From contig JAAYHR010000018.1 of assembly GCA_012735275.1 (NCBI GenBank), forward strand, positions 1 through 64,000: a DNA stretch of 64,000 nt. The letters are read 5' to 3'. A model generated the notes under the pieces. It worked only from the letters and a program-made list of their open reading frames with translations. It was not told the origin of the DNA and searched no databases. The stretch is from Erysipelothrix sp. (GTDB lineage: Bacteria > Bacillota_I > Bacilli_A > Erysipelotrichales > Erysipelotrichaceae). Position numbers and translations under genes: made by a program. Positions 51,187-60,147 of this stretch are shown in pieces (position 1 is the stretch's first letter; each line of letters starts with the position of its first letter).

Positions 51187-52368
51187 CTAAATTTTTAATT
51201 TACCCTTAGTACCATTAGCTGCATAGTTACTCAAGATATTAGATGAGTAAGTAAATGTTTTACGCGAGTTACGACGCTCACGATCAATTGCTTGTTTAAC
51301 TAAGTTATCCATAATCATAGCAAATGAAACATCTTTTGGTGACCAGAGATAGAATGCTAGTGATCCTGGCATAGAGTTAATTTCATTAACATATACTTCA
51401 TTAGTTTTTCCATCAATCATAAAATCAATACGACAAACACCAGAAGAGCCTAAAACACGAACTACTGCTTTTGATAATTCTCTAACCTTAGCTTCAAGCG
51501 CAGCATCAAGATTAGCTGGTACTTCACGCTTAGTTGAAGCCATACCTGATGATTTACCTGATTTAGCGTTTTGTAAATACTTCTCATCAAATGTTAAGAA
51601 GTCTTCATGAGAAGAAACTTCTTCAATCACTGATGTATCATTATCATAAACATCACCTAAGACTGAACAGTTAACTTCACGTAAATTCTCAACAGCTTTC
51701 TCAACAACAATCTTAGCATCAAACTCACTGGCAATTAAAATTGCATCATGTAGTTCTGCATTATTAGCTGCGAAAGTAATCCCAATTGATGATCCTAAAT
51801 TTGCCGGTTTAACAACGACAGGATAACCAATTGCTTCTGCTTGTGCATAGTATTCTTCTTTATTATCTTCATACTCAAAGTCATATAACCAGAACCATTT
51901 AACGATTGGAATATTTGAGTTCTCAAAGATATGTTTCATAATTACTTTATCTTGCCCAACCGCAGATCCGGTTGTATCTGATCCAGCAAATGGTAAGCCA
52001 AGCATTTCTAAGTAACCTTGTAAAACACCATCTTCACCGTTTGTTCCGTGCATTACTGGAATTACTAAGTCAATAACTTGAGGTTTACTACCAAATAATT
52101 TTTGCTTAACATTATTCATATAAACATGTTGTCCATCTTTATATAAATAAACTGCATCAAGACCTTTGATTAATTGATCTAAATCACGATATGCTTCAAT
52201 ATCTAATAATTTCTCACCTGAATATATTTCGCTATTTTTTGAAATATAGACTGGCACAATATTATATTTATTTCTATCCATTGCTTCAATTGCTTGTAGT
52301 GCAGAAATCACACTAACTTCATGTTCAACACTCTTGCCACCAAACATTACCGCTACATTAATTTTCAT
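51187..52368 (-). CDS. ddl: D-alanine--D-alanine ligase
   Basis: A 393-residue ATP-grasp ligase, somewhat long for the family. MFGGKSVEHEVSVISALQ at the N-terminus, VIPVMHGTNGEDGVLQGYLEMLGLPFAGS near 100-130, YPVVVKPANLGSSIGI, GVCRIDFMIDG and VNEINSMPGSLAFYLW are the substrate and ATP/Mg sites. It makes the D-Ala-D-Ala that MurF adds to the wall precursor, and murF is in the same operon. The F/Y residue that separates D-Ala-D-Ala from D-Ala-D-Lac ligases was not resolved. Confidence 0.95.
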   Translation of the reverse strand: MKINVAVMFGGKSVEHEVSVISALQAIEAMDRNKYNIVPVYISKNSEIYSGEKLLDIEAYRDLDQLIKGLDAVYLYKDGQHVYMNNVKQKLFGSKPQVIDLVIPVMHGTNGEDGVLQGYLEMLGLPFAGSDTTGSAVGQDKVIMKHIFENSNIPIVKWFWLYDFEYEDNKEEYYAQAEAIGYPVVVKPANLGSSIGITFAANNAELHDAILIASEFDAKIVVEKAVENLREVNCSVLGDVYDNDTSVIEEVSSHEDFLTFDEKYLQNAKSGKSSGMASTKREVPANLDAALEAKVRELSKAVVRVLGSSGVCRIDFMIDGKTNEVYVNEINSMPGSLAFYLWSPKDVSFAMIMDNLVKQAIDRERRNSRKTFTYSSNILSNYAANGTKGKLKI

Positions 52369-52376
52369 ATTTCCTC

Positions 52377-52979
52377 CTAGTCGACATAGACCGCTTTATT
52401 ATTAATCAAGATATCATATGCAATTGTAAGTTCTTCCTTAGTTGATTTACTAGATAGTTCCGGTAAATTGTCAAAATCATAAAAGCCTGCATCTAATACT
52501 TCAAAGCCTATATCTAATTTAATATCATCTTTAACATATGCTACAAAATATGTAACATATTCTGAAATTGCTACCCGTGGTTGACGGTATTTCTCACGCA
52601 TAAACATTGCCAGCATGCGCTCAATCTCAACCTTAATTCCAACTTCTTCAAATACTTCTTTCCTGGCATTTTCTCGCGGTGAAATAAAGAGATCAGCCCA
52701 ACCACCTGGTACCGTCCACTTCTTATCATCAGCTTCTTTAACAAAGAGTATTTGATTTTTTTCATTTACTATTATAACACGAACCGAAGTATTTGGCGTT
52801 GGGTAAAGGTTACGCACAAATAAGTTCTCATTAATTGGCTCCGTAAAATTCTTATTTAGCATCTCTAAAGACAGGTTAGCTAACTCTTGATAGTTCTCAA
52901 GAGCATAGTCATCCTTAGAAAATTTTAATCCAATTTTTGAAACACTTAAAACTTTTAAGATATATTGTTCAATTGTCAT
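52377..52979 (-). CDS. NUDIX hydrolase with N-terminal domain
   Basis: A 200-residue Nudix protein. The Nudix box is GGWADLFISPRENARKEVFEEVGI near 110-135; the catalytic EE pair is present, the first glutamate of the classic box is isoleucine, a change also seen in ADP-ribose pyrophosphatase-like members with the Nudix_N_2 domain. Residues 1-60 form that N-terminal domain. It would hydrolyse a nucleoside diphosphate linked to another group; the substrate is unknown. It lies 8 bases each side from murF and ddl in a tight operon. Confidence 0.85.
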   Translation of the reverse strand: MTIEQYILKVLSVSKIGLKFSKDDYALENYQELANLSLEMLNKNFTEPINENLFVRNLYPTPNTSVRVIIVNEKNQILFVKEADDKKWTVPGGWADLFISPRENARKEVFEEVGIKVEIERMLAMFMREKYRQPRVAISEYVTYFVAYVKDDIKLDIGFEVLDAGFYDFDNLPELSSKSTKEELTIAYDILINNKAVYVD

Positions 52980-52987
52980 AATAACTC

Positions 52988-54544
52988 CTAATTAGAAAAT
53001 GCATCAGGTAGATCATTTTCAAGTAAGATAACATCACTCGCATCAGTAATCGAATAAGCATAAGCTAGCGCTTCACGAACCGTATCAAAGACATGAATAT
53101 TCTCAGTCTTAAAGCCACTCGCAACTAAACCATCATAAATAGGCTTAGTCTGATTCTTTCCAACTAAAATTGCGATATCAACTTTATCTAACATATTATA
53201 GCCAAACTTATAGTTTTCATCATTTTGAATAACACCCAGATCAATCATTCCCGGGGTAATAATTATGCGCTGATTATCCATCTCTGAAATTACTTTTAAG
53301 GACATATTAGCCCCTTCTGGATTTGAATTAAAGGCATTATCAATAAAGGTTCTACCATTAATTTTCTTTAACTCTAAACGGTGTTCAATAAAGTTAACAT
53401 GCGCTACGGCTTTAATTAACTTTTCCCAGGCAATACCTAACTGATGGCCCAGTGCGACTGCCGATAAAATATTGGATACATTATGTTCACCAAGTAAACG
53501 TGTTTCAAATGGATAAGCTTTTCCATCATGTTTAATTAAGAATGAAGATCCATTAATTGAATAGCTAATTTCATCTGCAAAGTAATCAACATCGGGACTA
53601 ATTAGCCCATATGAAATTACTTTAACTGGGTTTTTAACCTGGTAGTTTTTAATATATTCATTATCTTTATTAAGAATCGCAATTCCAGCTGCCGGAAGCA
53701 TTTCTACTAAAGCCATTTTTTCTTTAATAATATTTTCAATCGATTTAAAGGTCATTAAATGTTGTGGTCCAATTGAGGTAATAATCGCATACTTAGGATT
53801 AATTAAATTAACTAGTTCAACGATATCGCCGACCTTATCAGCACCCATCTCAGCAATAAAGACTTCATGAGTATTCTTTAAATCATTTCTAACGGTTAGC
53901 GTTAAGCCCATTGGTGTATTAAATGATGCTGGTGATGCCAGTGAATAATATGCTTCACCTAAAACCTCATTAACAATATTCTTCGACGATGTCTTACCAT
54001 ATGAGCCCGTAATCCCAACTTTAATTAAAGATGGATTAGCTTTTAGAATTGCTTTTGCTTTATTTTTAAACATTTCTCTAAATAAATATTCAATTGGTGA
54101 CGTAATTAGCGCCACTAAATAGATCGCTAGATATGGAATAAAGATTGAGAAAATTAAAGTATACATTACAAAGTTTATATCTAAAACATTTACTAAAAGT
54201 AAGAGCACGATATAAATTATTACTAAGACAATAATTTGACGCATTACACGCCCAGTTATTACCAGTGGTTTAATATAAGTTCTTTTAACTTCACGCTCAA
54301 GCATATAGAGTGAGTAGAGTAAGATGATAATTGCTCCAACTAAGTTACCAACAAAGACTGCTAAAAGGAAACTTACAACAATTGTCAGTAATGATATAGC
54401 GATTGTTTCACTATTCTTTATTTGTGATCTTAGCCAAATCGTATAGCGTTTTACTTCATAACGGTTTTGTTGAAACATATGTAAGGCCTGTTTACTTGGA
54501 AGTACAAGACCAATTATTGTAATTAAAATTAAGATTATCTTCAT
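52988..54544 (-). CDS. murF: Membrane-anchored MurF-type Mur ligase
   Basis: A 518-residue ligase. Residues 1-150 hold four or five membrane segments in place of the usual soluble MurF N-domain. Then comes a standard Mur ligase core: ATP loop GITGSYGKTSSKNIV at 177-191, HEVFIAEMGADKVGDIVELVNLINPKYAIITSIGPQHL, and a C-terminal domain with EHRLELKKINGRTFIDNAFNSNPEG. MurF joins D-Ala-D-Ala to UDP-MurNAc-tripeptide. ddl downstream supports this. It could instead be another Mur-type amide ligase with a lipid-linked substrate. Its ATG overlaps the upstream hydrolase stop (ATGA). Confidence 0.85.
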   Translation of the reverse strand: MKIILILITIIGLVLPSKQALHMFQQNRYEVKRYTIWLRSQIKNSETIAISLLTIVVSFLLAVFVGNLVGAIIILLYSLYMLEREVKRTYIKPLVITGRVMRQIIVLVIIYIVLLLLVNVLDINFVMYTLIFSIFIPYLAIYLVALITSPIEYLFREMFKNKAKAILKANPSLIKVGITGSYGKTSSKNIVNEVLGEAYYSLASPASFNTPMGLTLTVRNDLKNTHEVFIAEMGADKVGDIVELVNLINPKYAIITSIGPQHLMTFKSIENIIKEKMALVEMLPAAGIAILNKDNEYIKNYQVKNPVKVISYGLISPDVDYFADEISYSINGSSFLIKHDGKAYPFETRLLGEHNVSNILSAVALGHQLGIAWEKLIKAVAHVNFIEHRLELKKINGRTFIDNAFNSNPEGANMSLKVISEMDNQRIIITPGMIDLGVIQNDENYKFGYNMLDKVDIAILVGKNQTKPIYDGLVASGFKTENIHVFDTVREALAYAYSITDASDVILLENDLPDAFSN

Positions 54545-55296
54545 ACTTTATCCTCTTTCAAAAATATATCAATGACACTTAAAAATCTTGGCATTTGATT
54601 AAAATATGCATAATGGCCATCATTCTCAAAGACTGCTAAACCAGCATTGGGAATTTCTCGCTCCATTTTCTGCCCCATCCATAGTGGTGTGGCATCATCT
54701 AATGATCCCCAAACTAAAAGCACTTCACATTTGATGTCTTTTAAGTAAGGTGTTAAGTCTAAATTTACAATTTCAACAAAGGATGCTCGCATTGCACCTG
54801 ATAAAGCACGATAGTCTTCACTACCGGCATTCTTCATCATTGCTTCACGTTTTTTAGATAAGCCTGGTAACTTTAAAACTTGCTTAGCCAGTTTATAAGA
54901 ATAAGTGCGCGTATAATATTTTAATCCGCGCTTAGGACGAATACCAGCCCCTCCGGTAAAGATCATTTTCTTTACATCATGGTCTTTAGCATAATAGATT
55001 GCGACCCTAACGCCAAATGAGTGGGCAATAATAATTGGATTATTAATATCTAGTTCTTCAATAAACTTGGCTAACATTTCGGAGTAAACATCGACTCCCC
55101 AAGTCGTATTTGGTGTATCCGATTGACCAAAGCCCGGAAAGTCTAAATTATAGACAGTGAAAAACTCTGACAAATAATCAGAGACTGGCTCCATCATCGA
55201 TGTATTTTGGCCCCATCCATGTAATAGGATAACTGCTTGATCCTTATTACCAGCCTTTGTATAGTTTACATTTAAATCTAAAATTTTAACTTTCAT
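54541..55296 (-). CDS. Alpha/beta hydrolase
   Basis: A 251-residue alpha/beta-fold hydrolase. ILLHGWGQNTSMMEP carries the oxyanion region, AHSFGVRVA the nucleophile serine (here AHSFG), DFPGFGQSDTP the family segment, and VWGSLDDATP and GHYAY the aspartate and histidine of the triad. The substrate is unknown. The start MKVKIL follows AGGGGTT; an upstream in-frame start would run into the promoter. It leads the hydrolase-murF-nudix-ddl unit. Confidence 0.85.
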   Translation of the reverse strand: MKVKILDLNVNYTKAGNKDQAVILLHGWGQNTSMMEPVSDYLSEFFTVYNLDFPGFGQSDTPNTTWGVDVYSEMLAKFIEELDINNPIIIAHSFGVRVAIYYAKDHDVKKMIFTGGAGIRPKRGLKYYTRTYSYKLAKQVLKLPGLSKKREAMMKNAGSEDYRALSGAMRASFVEIVNLDLTPYLKDIKCEVLLVWGSLDDATPLWMGQKMEREIPNAGLAVFENDGHYAYFNQMPRFLSVIDIFLKEDKV

Positions 55297-55317
55297 AATA
55301 ACCCCTAATCTTTGTCC

Positions 55318-55323
55318 ATTATA
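55318..55323 (-). promoter_or_regulatory. Possible promoter (-10) of the hydrolase-murF-nudix-ddl unit
   Basis: Minus-strand TATAAT 22-27 bases before the start at 55296; poor -35, no TG extension. Confidence 0.4.
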
Positions 55324-55364
55324 GTATATTTTCACATTAAAATAAAGTTGTCAGCTAATCAGAA

Positions 55365-56696
55365 CTACTTCTCAATTGTGATCATTACCCCATCCTCAGT
55401 ATTTTCAGCATCAACGACATAGCCATAAGCCCCAACGACCCTTAGAACAATTGATAAGCCCATACCAAAGCCACCATCCGTACCCTTCTCATAAGGTTTA
55501 AACATAGTTTGTTTAACTGCATCAGTTAAGTGAATACCATCATTTGATATCGTTAATTTATTCTCACTGAGTTCAATCTTAATGTAAGTTTGAGCATAAC
55601 GTAGTGCATTATCCAGAATATTCTCACAAACCACACGCCAGCTCTCTTCCTCACCAACAAACATCACATCTTCAAGTTCAGTAATAACTTCAAGATTTGA
55701 TGAGATTGGAATAACTGACATAATCGTTTTCTCAATAATTTCTTTTAGTGCTAATTCTTCAGTATCATTATTGGCAACTAAATAATCCATTCGATTTAAG
55801 AGTAGGAGTGAGTGAACTTTTTGTTCTAAGCGCGTTGCATGTTCAATAATAACATCAACTGACTTCTCTAAAGTATCGTAAGGATAAATGCCATCTTTAA
55901 TTGATTCACCGTAAGACTTAATTGTTGCAATTGGTGTTTTTAAATCATGGGAAATATTTTGAATTAACTCAGCTTTGATTCGCTCTTGTGTTTTTAACTC
56001 TTCATTCATATAAACTAAGGCCTTTGATACTTCACCTAACTCATCTTGACGATCAATCTCTAAAGTAGCATCTTCATCCTTAGTAATCTTATTTACATAG
56101 TCTTGAATCTTAGATAAGGATCTAATAATTGATGAAACCCACATCAGCATAACCGCAAAGAGTAAGAAGACGATTAATAAAACCGCATTAACGACTGAGT
56201 TAATTAATCGATTTCTTAAAGCTAATGAATAATCTTTGGAAATCGTCGTGACATAGGTCACATTCGATTCGGGTTTAATCGTAATTTCCACAACAAAGGA
56301 AGATGAGTTATCACTAATCTCAACAATAGCTGCATAGTTTTCATGAATCATTTGTTGTTGGCGCTGTAAGTTAATTTGATTACGAATTGATGCTGGTAGA
56401 TAACGATACGTTTCTGTTTGATATTCACCATTAATATCCCAGATCTTATGGGAAACTTCTTCATCATCTTTAAAGTTTACTAAGAAGTCACCATTACCAT
56501 TCATTTGATATGCTTCAATAATTGAATCTTGGGATGACGCTAAATAGGATTCCATTTCAATTGAAACAAACTCATTAATATTATTGTTTAAATAGGTAAA
56601 GAAGAATGATAAAAAAACAACAACAAATAATAGGATGATACCTATTAGTTGTTGTGCAAGACTTAGTCTAAATAATTTTTCTCTAGACTTATTCAT
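55365..56696 (-). CDS. Membrane sensor histidine kinase
   Basis: A 443-residue kinase. Membrane segments at about 12-36 and 165-190 enclose an extracellular sensor domain of about 130 residues. A HAMP-like linker and HisKA domain follow, with the phospho-histidine H250 in IQNISHDLKTPIATIKSYGE, then an HATPase domain (LDNALRYA, GFGMGLSIVLRVV). It overlaps the response-regulator gene by 8 bases. Being at the end of the cdaA-cdaR-glmM unit, it may sense an envelope or turgor-related signal, but that is inference. Confidence 0.93.
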   Translation of the reverse strand: MNKSREKLFRLSLAQQLIGIILLFVVVFLSFFFTYLNNNINEFVSIEMESYLASSQDSIIEAYQMNGNGDFLVNFKDDEEVSHKIWDINGEYQTETYRYLPASIRNQINLQRQQQMIHENYAAIVEISDNSSSFVVEITIKPESNVTYVTTISKDYSLALRNRLINSVVNAVLLIVFLLFAVMLMWVSSIIRSLSKIQDYVNKITKDEDATLEIDRQDELGEVSKALVYMNEELKTQERIKAELIQNISHDLKTPIATIKSYGESIKDGIYPYDTLEKSVDVIIEHATRLEQKVHSLLLLNRMDYLVANNDTEELALKEIIEKTIMSVIPISSNLEVITELEDVMFVGEEESWRVVCENILDNALRYAQTYIKIELSENKLTISNDGIHLTDAVKQTMFKPYEKGTDGGFGMGLSIVLRVVGAYGYVVDAENTEDGVMITIEK

Positions 56697-57363
56697 TTAT
56701 ACCTAACCTATATCCAAATCCATAAATTGTATTAATCGTTAAACGTTCCATTTTCTTACGTAGTTTTCTTAGAGTGTCATCAATTACACGATCAGAAACA
56801 TAGTAAGAATCTTCTTTCCATACTTGCGCTAAAATTTGCTCGCGTGAAAAGGCAGTTTGTGGATTCTTTAAGAAGAGTAGTAGTAAATCAAACTCTTTTG
56901 TTGTTAATTCAATTGTTTTATCACCATCGTAAACAATACGAGCATTCTCATCAACCTCATAGCCATCAACTTGCATGCGGTTAACTGCTTCATCACGATA
57001 AGTTCTTCTTAAAACAGCATTGACTCTTAATACAACTTCTTTGGGTGAGAATGGTTTTGTAATGTAATCATCACTACCACGCTCTAAGCCAATTATTTTA
57101 TCAAAGTCTTGATCACGGGCACTCATAAAGATAACCGGAACATTTGGATTAACTTGTTGAATCTCGTCAATTAGATCAAAACCACTTTTATCATCTAACA
57201 TGATATCTAGTAACCATAGATCGATATCATCATCATTAATTGCTGAGTAAGCTGATTCATAAGTATAATGTTGACGCACTTCAAAACCATCTTGTTCTAA
57301 GTAACGTTTAACAAGTTCATTTAGATCTTTTTCATCTTCAACTATTGAAACAACTTTTTTCAT
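56689..57363 (-). CDS. OmpR-family response regulator
   Basis: A 224-residue regulator. The receiver domain has phospho-acceptor D53 (WLLDIMLDD), acidic pair near 10-11 and K103 in ITKPFSP. The C-terminal winged helix (ELTTKEFDLLLLFLKNPQTAFSREQILAQVW; RVIDDTLRKLRKKM; IYGFGYRLG) is of the OmpR/PhoB type. It lies 4 bases after glmM and overlaps its kinase gene. Target genes are unknown. Confidence 0.95.
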   Translation of the reverse strand: MKKVVSIVEDEKDLNELVKRYLEQDGFEVRQHYTYESAYSAINDDDIDLWLLDIMLDDKSGFDLIDEIQQVNPNVPVIFMSARDQDFDKIIGLERGSDDYITKPFSPKEVVLRVNAVLRRTYRDEAVNRMQVDGYEVDENARIVYDGDKTIELTTKEFDLLLLFLKNPQTAFSREQILAQVWKEDSYYVSDRVIDDTLRKLRKKMERLTINTIYGFGYRLGINE

Positions 57364-57367
57364 ATAT

Positions 57368-58699
57368 TTACCTCTCTATTTGTTTTATCGTATCAATTAT
57401 CGCTCCAACATGTTGATCACATAAGGCTTGTGTCTTAGCTTCAATCATAACTCTTATTAAAGGTTCAGTCCCTGATGGACGAACTAATACACGACCTTCT
57501 TTACCTAGAATATCTTCAACACTTGAAATCTTGCTAACTAATTCTTTATTAGTTAAAACCGCATTTTTATCCTTAACCTTATGGTTAACTAATAATTGTG
57601 GGTAGATAACTAAGCCTTCTAATAATTCTGACAGAGTTTTACTTTCATTTTTCATAATTGATAATATTTTTAGAGCAACTAATAGACCATCACCCATGTT
57701 TGAGTGATTCTTTAAAATAATATGGCCTGATTGCTCACCACCAATAACAAAGTTATCAGCATTCATCTTTTCAAAGACATTCTTATCACCAACATCAGTA
57801 ATAACATAGTTAGTTCCGGTTGCATCAAATGCACGTAGTAAACCTAAGTTACTCATGACTGTCACAACTGTCGTATCATTTTCTAACATCTTATGTTTAG
57901 CATAGTAGTTAGATAGGATGTACATAATTCCATCACCATCAACAATATTATTATTTTCATCAACAAAGATTAAACGATCTCCATCTCCATCAAAGGCAAC
58001 ACCAGCATCAAACTTATGATCTTGCATTACTGATCTTAGTGTTTCTGGATGTGTTGATCCACAGTTAGTATTAATATTAATACCATCTGGTTGATTATTA
58101 ATTACTTCATACTCAAGATTAAACTGATTAAAGACTTTAACTAAGTCATATGCTGAACCGTTAGCCGCATCTACCATAATTTTTAAGCCACTTAAATCAG
58201 TATTAATTGATTTTTCTAAGTAAGCATTGTACTGCGTAATTAAGTCGGTTGCAATTCTTGATCTTCCAATATTTTCATTGATCATATAAGGTATTTCAAT
58301 TTTACCATCAATATAATCTTCAATTTCTTCTTGTAAAAATTCATCAATCTTTAAACCATCATGATTCATAATTTTTAATCCATTATCAAAGTATGGGTTG
58401 TGGCTTGCGGAAATCATAATTCCACAGGCATAGTCATTCTCTTTTAAGATATAGGCAACTAGTGGTGTCACAACAACACCTAGTAGATCAACATCACAGC
58501 CTGAAGCCATAAAACCAGCTGCTAAAGCTGACTCTAACATTTCACCAGAGAGACGTGTGTCTCTTCCGATTAAAACCTTAGCTTTATCACTACTTAACTT
58601 ATAACCTAAATAACGCCCGACTTTATATGCTAGCTCCGGTGTTAACTTAACATTCGCTTTCCCGCGAATTCCATCTGTTCCAAAATATTTAAATGACAT
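57368..58699 (-). CDS. glmM: Phosphoglucosamine mutase
   Basis: A 443-residue phosphohexomutase that converts glucosamine 6-phosphate to the 1-phosphate on the way to UDP-GlcNAc. The active serine is S99 in MISASHNPYFDNG, the metal loop is VAFDGDGDRLIFVD, the sugar loop GGEQSGHIIL and the phosphate loop RPSGTEPLIRV. It starts one base from the cdaR stop (shared base). In Firmicutes GlmM can bind and inhibit CdaA, and the shared operon fits this. Confidence 0.97.
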   Translation of the reverse strand: MSFKYFGTDGIRGKANVKLTPELAYKVGRYLGYKLSSDKAKVLIGRDTRLSGEMLESALAAGFMASGCDVDLLGVVVTPLVAYILKENDYACGIMISASHNPYFDNGLKIMNHDGLKIDEFLQEEIEDYIDGKIEIPYMINENIGRSRIATDLITQYNAYLEKSINTDLSGLKIMVDAANGSAYDLVKVFNQFNLEYEVINNQPDGININTNCGSTHPETLRSVMQDHKFDAGVAFDGDGDRLIFVDENNNIVDGDGIMYILSNYYAKHKMLENDTTVVTVMSNLGLLRAFDATGTNYVITDVGDKNVFEKMNADNFVIGGEQSGHIILKNHSNMGDGLLVALKILSIMKNESKTLSELLEGLVIYPQLLVNHKVKDKNAVLTNKELVSKISSVEDILGKEGRVLVRPSGTEPLIRVMIEAKTQALCDQHVGAIIDTIKQIER

Positions 58700-60147
58700 T
58701 ATTCACTCACCACTTCCATTGTAATTTCATTAAACTCTAATTCATACTTAATTAAGAAGTGATTAGAATCAACTTTTAATTCTAAAGTAACTTCACCAGG
58801 TTTAACCCCAGCCATATCAAAATAGACACGACCAAAGTTATCTTCGGTAATATCTTCTAAAACTCTCTCTGCTCCAAAGATTTCAATATCAACATCCGCT
58901 TGATCTGAATCTTTCAGACGCGTTCGATAACCCTCAAGATTATTCTCAAAGGAAACCGGAATGTTTTTTAAAACTTTGGATGATGTTTCAACAAGTTTAA
59001 CTTCCATCGCTAATTGTGAGACGTTAGCATAACGAATCCCCGATGGTAAAACTAAATATTGAAATACTTTCATATCACGATCAAGTTTTGAAGCATCAAT
59101 TTTAACACTGATTTCTTCAATCTTTTCTAATGTTTCAGGATTACCATACAGTTTAACTGAGTTATGATCTAAAGCAATAGATTCAATTGACATATTATTT
59201 GGGACAATCCCCTCTGGTATGACAGTTAACTTAACAGTCTTACTTGGAGATGAGACTGGAACCTTAACTTTGGCAATCTTCGGTAAAATATCAACTTCCA
59301 TACGCTTACCTTCTTTATCATAAGCATAAAGTGGTGCTTCTGTTTCAAATGATTCGGTTACACCTTCAACATCAATTAAAGCTTTAATAAAGGCAATTTC
59401 ATTTAATGTTTTTCTTGAGGCTTTAACTAAAACTTCATTTGTTTCAAACTCTGGCTCTTCTGGATAATACTTCTCATCCATCTTATTAATATTTAAGTAT
59501 TCATGCGTAATCTTAAAGCGCTCAGTTTCTTTCTTACGAATTGTGACTGTTGTACTCTCAGGTTTCGTAGATACGGAAACGCGGTTTGAGAAGTTAGCAG
59601 GTGAAAACTTAATTGTATGCTCACCTGTTTGATAACCAGTTAGATCTAATTTAATTACAGTATTTTGTTGGTTTCTTGCGACGTTTACTTCAGTCGATGA
59701 TCCTGTCAGGATTACATCAACGGTTTTATCATAACCAATAATTTCATAGACCGCCGAGTCAGCGACTAGCGTGACCGGATGATCTTTAATTGTATAGGTT
59801 GAATCTAGAACAAAGACGCCGGTACGTGAGAAGTTCATTGCCATGTATAAAATACAAGCTAGTGCAATTGCTATAATCTTGTCATATTTTCTTGAGAAAA
59901 GAAATTTATCAACTGTGCTTGAAAACCACTGACCAATACGTGCGACTGATGTCTCGACTGAATCATAAGCACCCTTTAAGGCAATCTTACGGGCCGCTAA
60001 CTTCTTAGCACGATCAAGTCTTTCCTGATCCTTATCAGCTTCTGACTTAACTTTCTTATTAGGACGTAACTTCTTAAAGCCTTTTTCTTTCTCATTTACA
60101 TTTTCTTCGAGATTTTCTTCGTTATTTATTTTATCGTTATTGCTCAT
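58699..60147 (-). CDS. cdaR: CdaA regulator CdaR (YbbR-domain protein)
   Basis: A 482-residue protein. A highly charged cytosolic N-terminus of about 85 residues, longer than in Bacillus, precedes one membrane segment (IIAIALACILYMAMNFS, near 89-105). The rest is outside the membrane and made of YbbR repeats (for example KLTVIPEGIVPNNMSIESI, LEKIEEISVKIDASKL). It modulates the cyclase CdaA. The ATG at 60147 has GAAGGTG upstream and overlaps the cdaA end by 11 bases; two earlier in-frame Met codons exist. Confidence 0.92.
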   Translation of the reverse strand: MSNNDKINNEENLEENVNEKEKGFKKLRPNKKVKSEADKDQERLDRAKKLAARKIALKGAYDSVETSVARIGQWFSSTVDKFLFSRKYDKIIAIALACILYMAMNFSRTGVFVLDSTYTIKDHPVTLVADSAVYEIIGYDKTVDVILTGSSTEVNVARNQQNTVIKLDLTGYQTGEHTIKFSPANFSNRVSVSTKPESTTVTIRKKETERFKITHEYLNINKMDEKYYPEEPEFETNEVLVKASRKTLNEIAFIKALIDVEGVTESFETEAPLYAYDKEGKRMEVDILPKIAKVKVPVSSPSKTVKLTVIPEGIVPNNMSIESIALDHNSVKLYGNPETLEKIEEISVKIDASKLDRDMKVFQYLVLPSGIRYANVSQLAMEVKLVETSSKVLKNIPVSFENNLEGYRTRLKDSDQADVDIEIFGAERVLEDITEDNFGRVYFDMAGVKPGEVTLELKVDSNHFLIKYELEFNEITMEVVSE

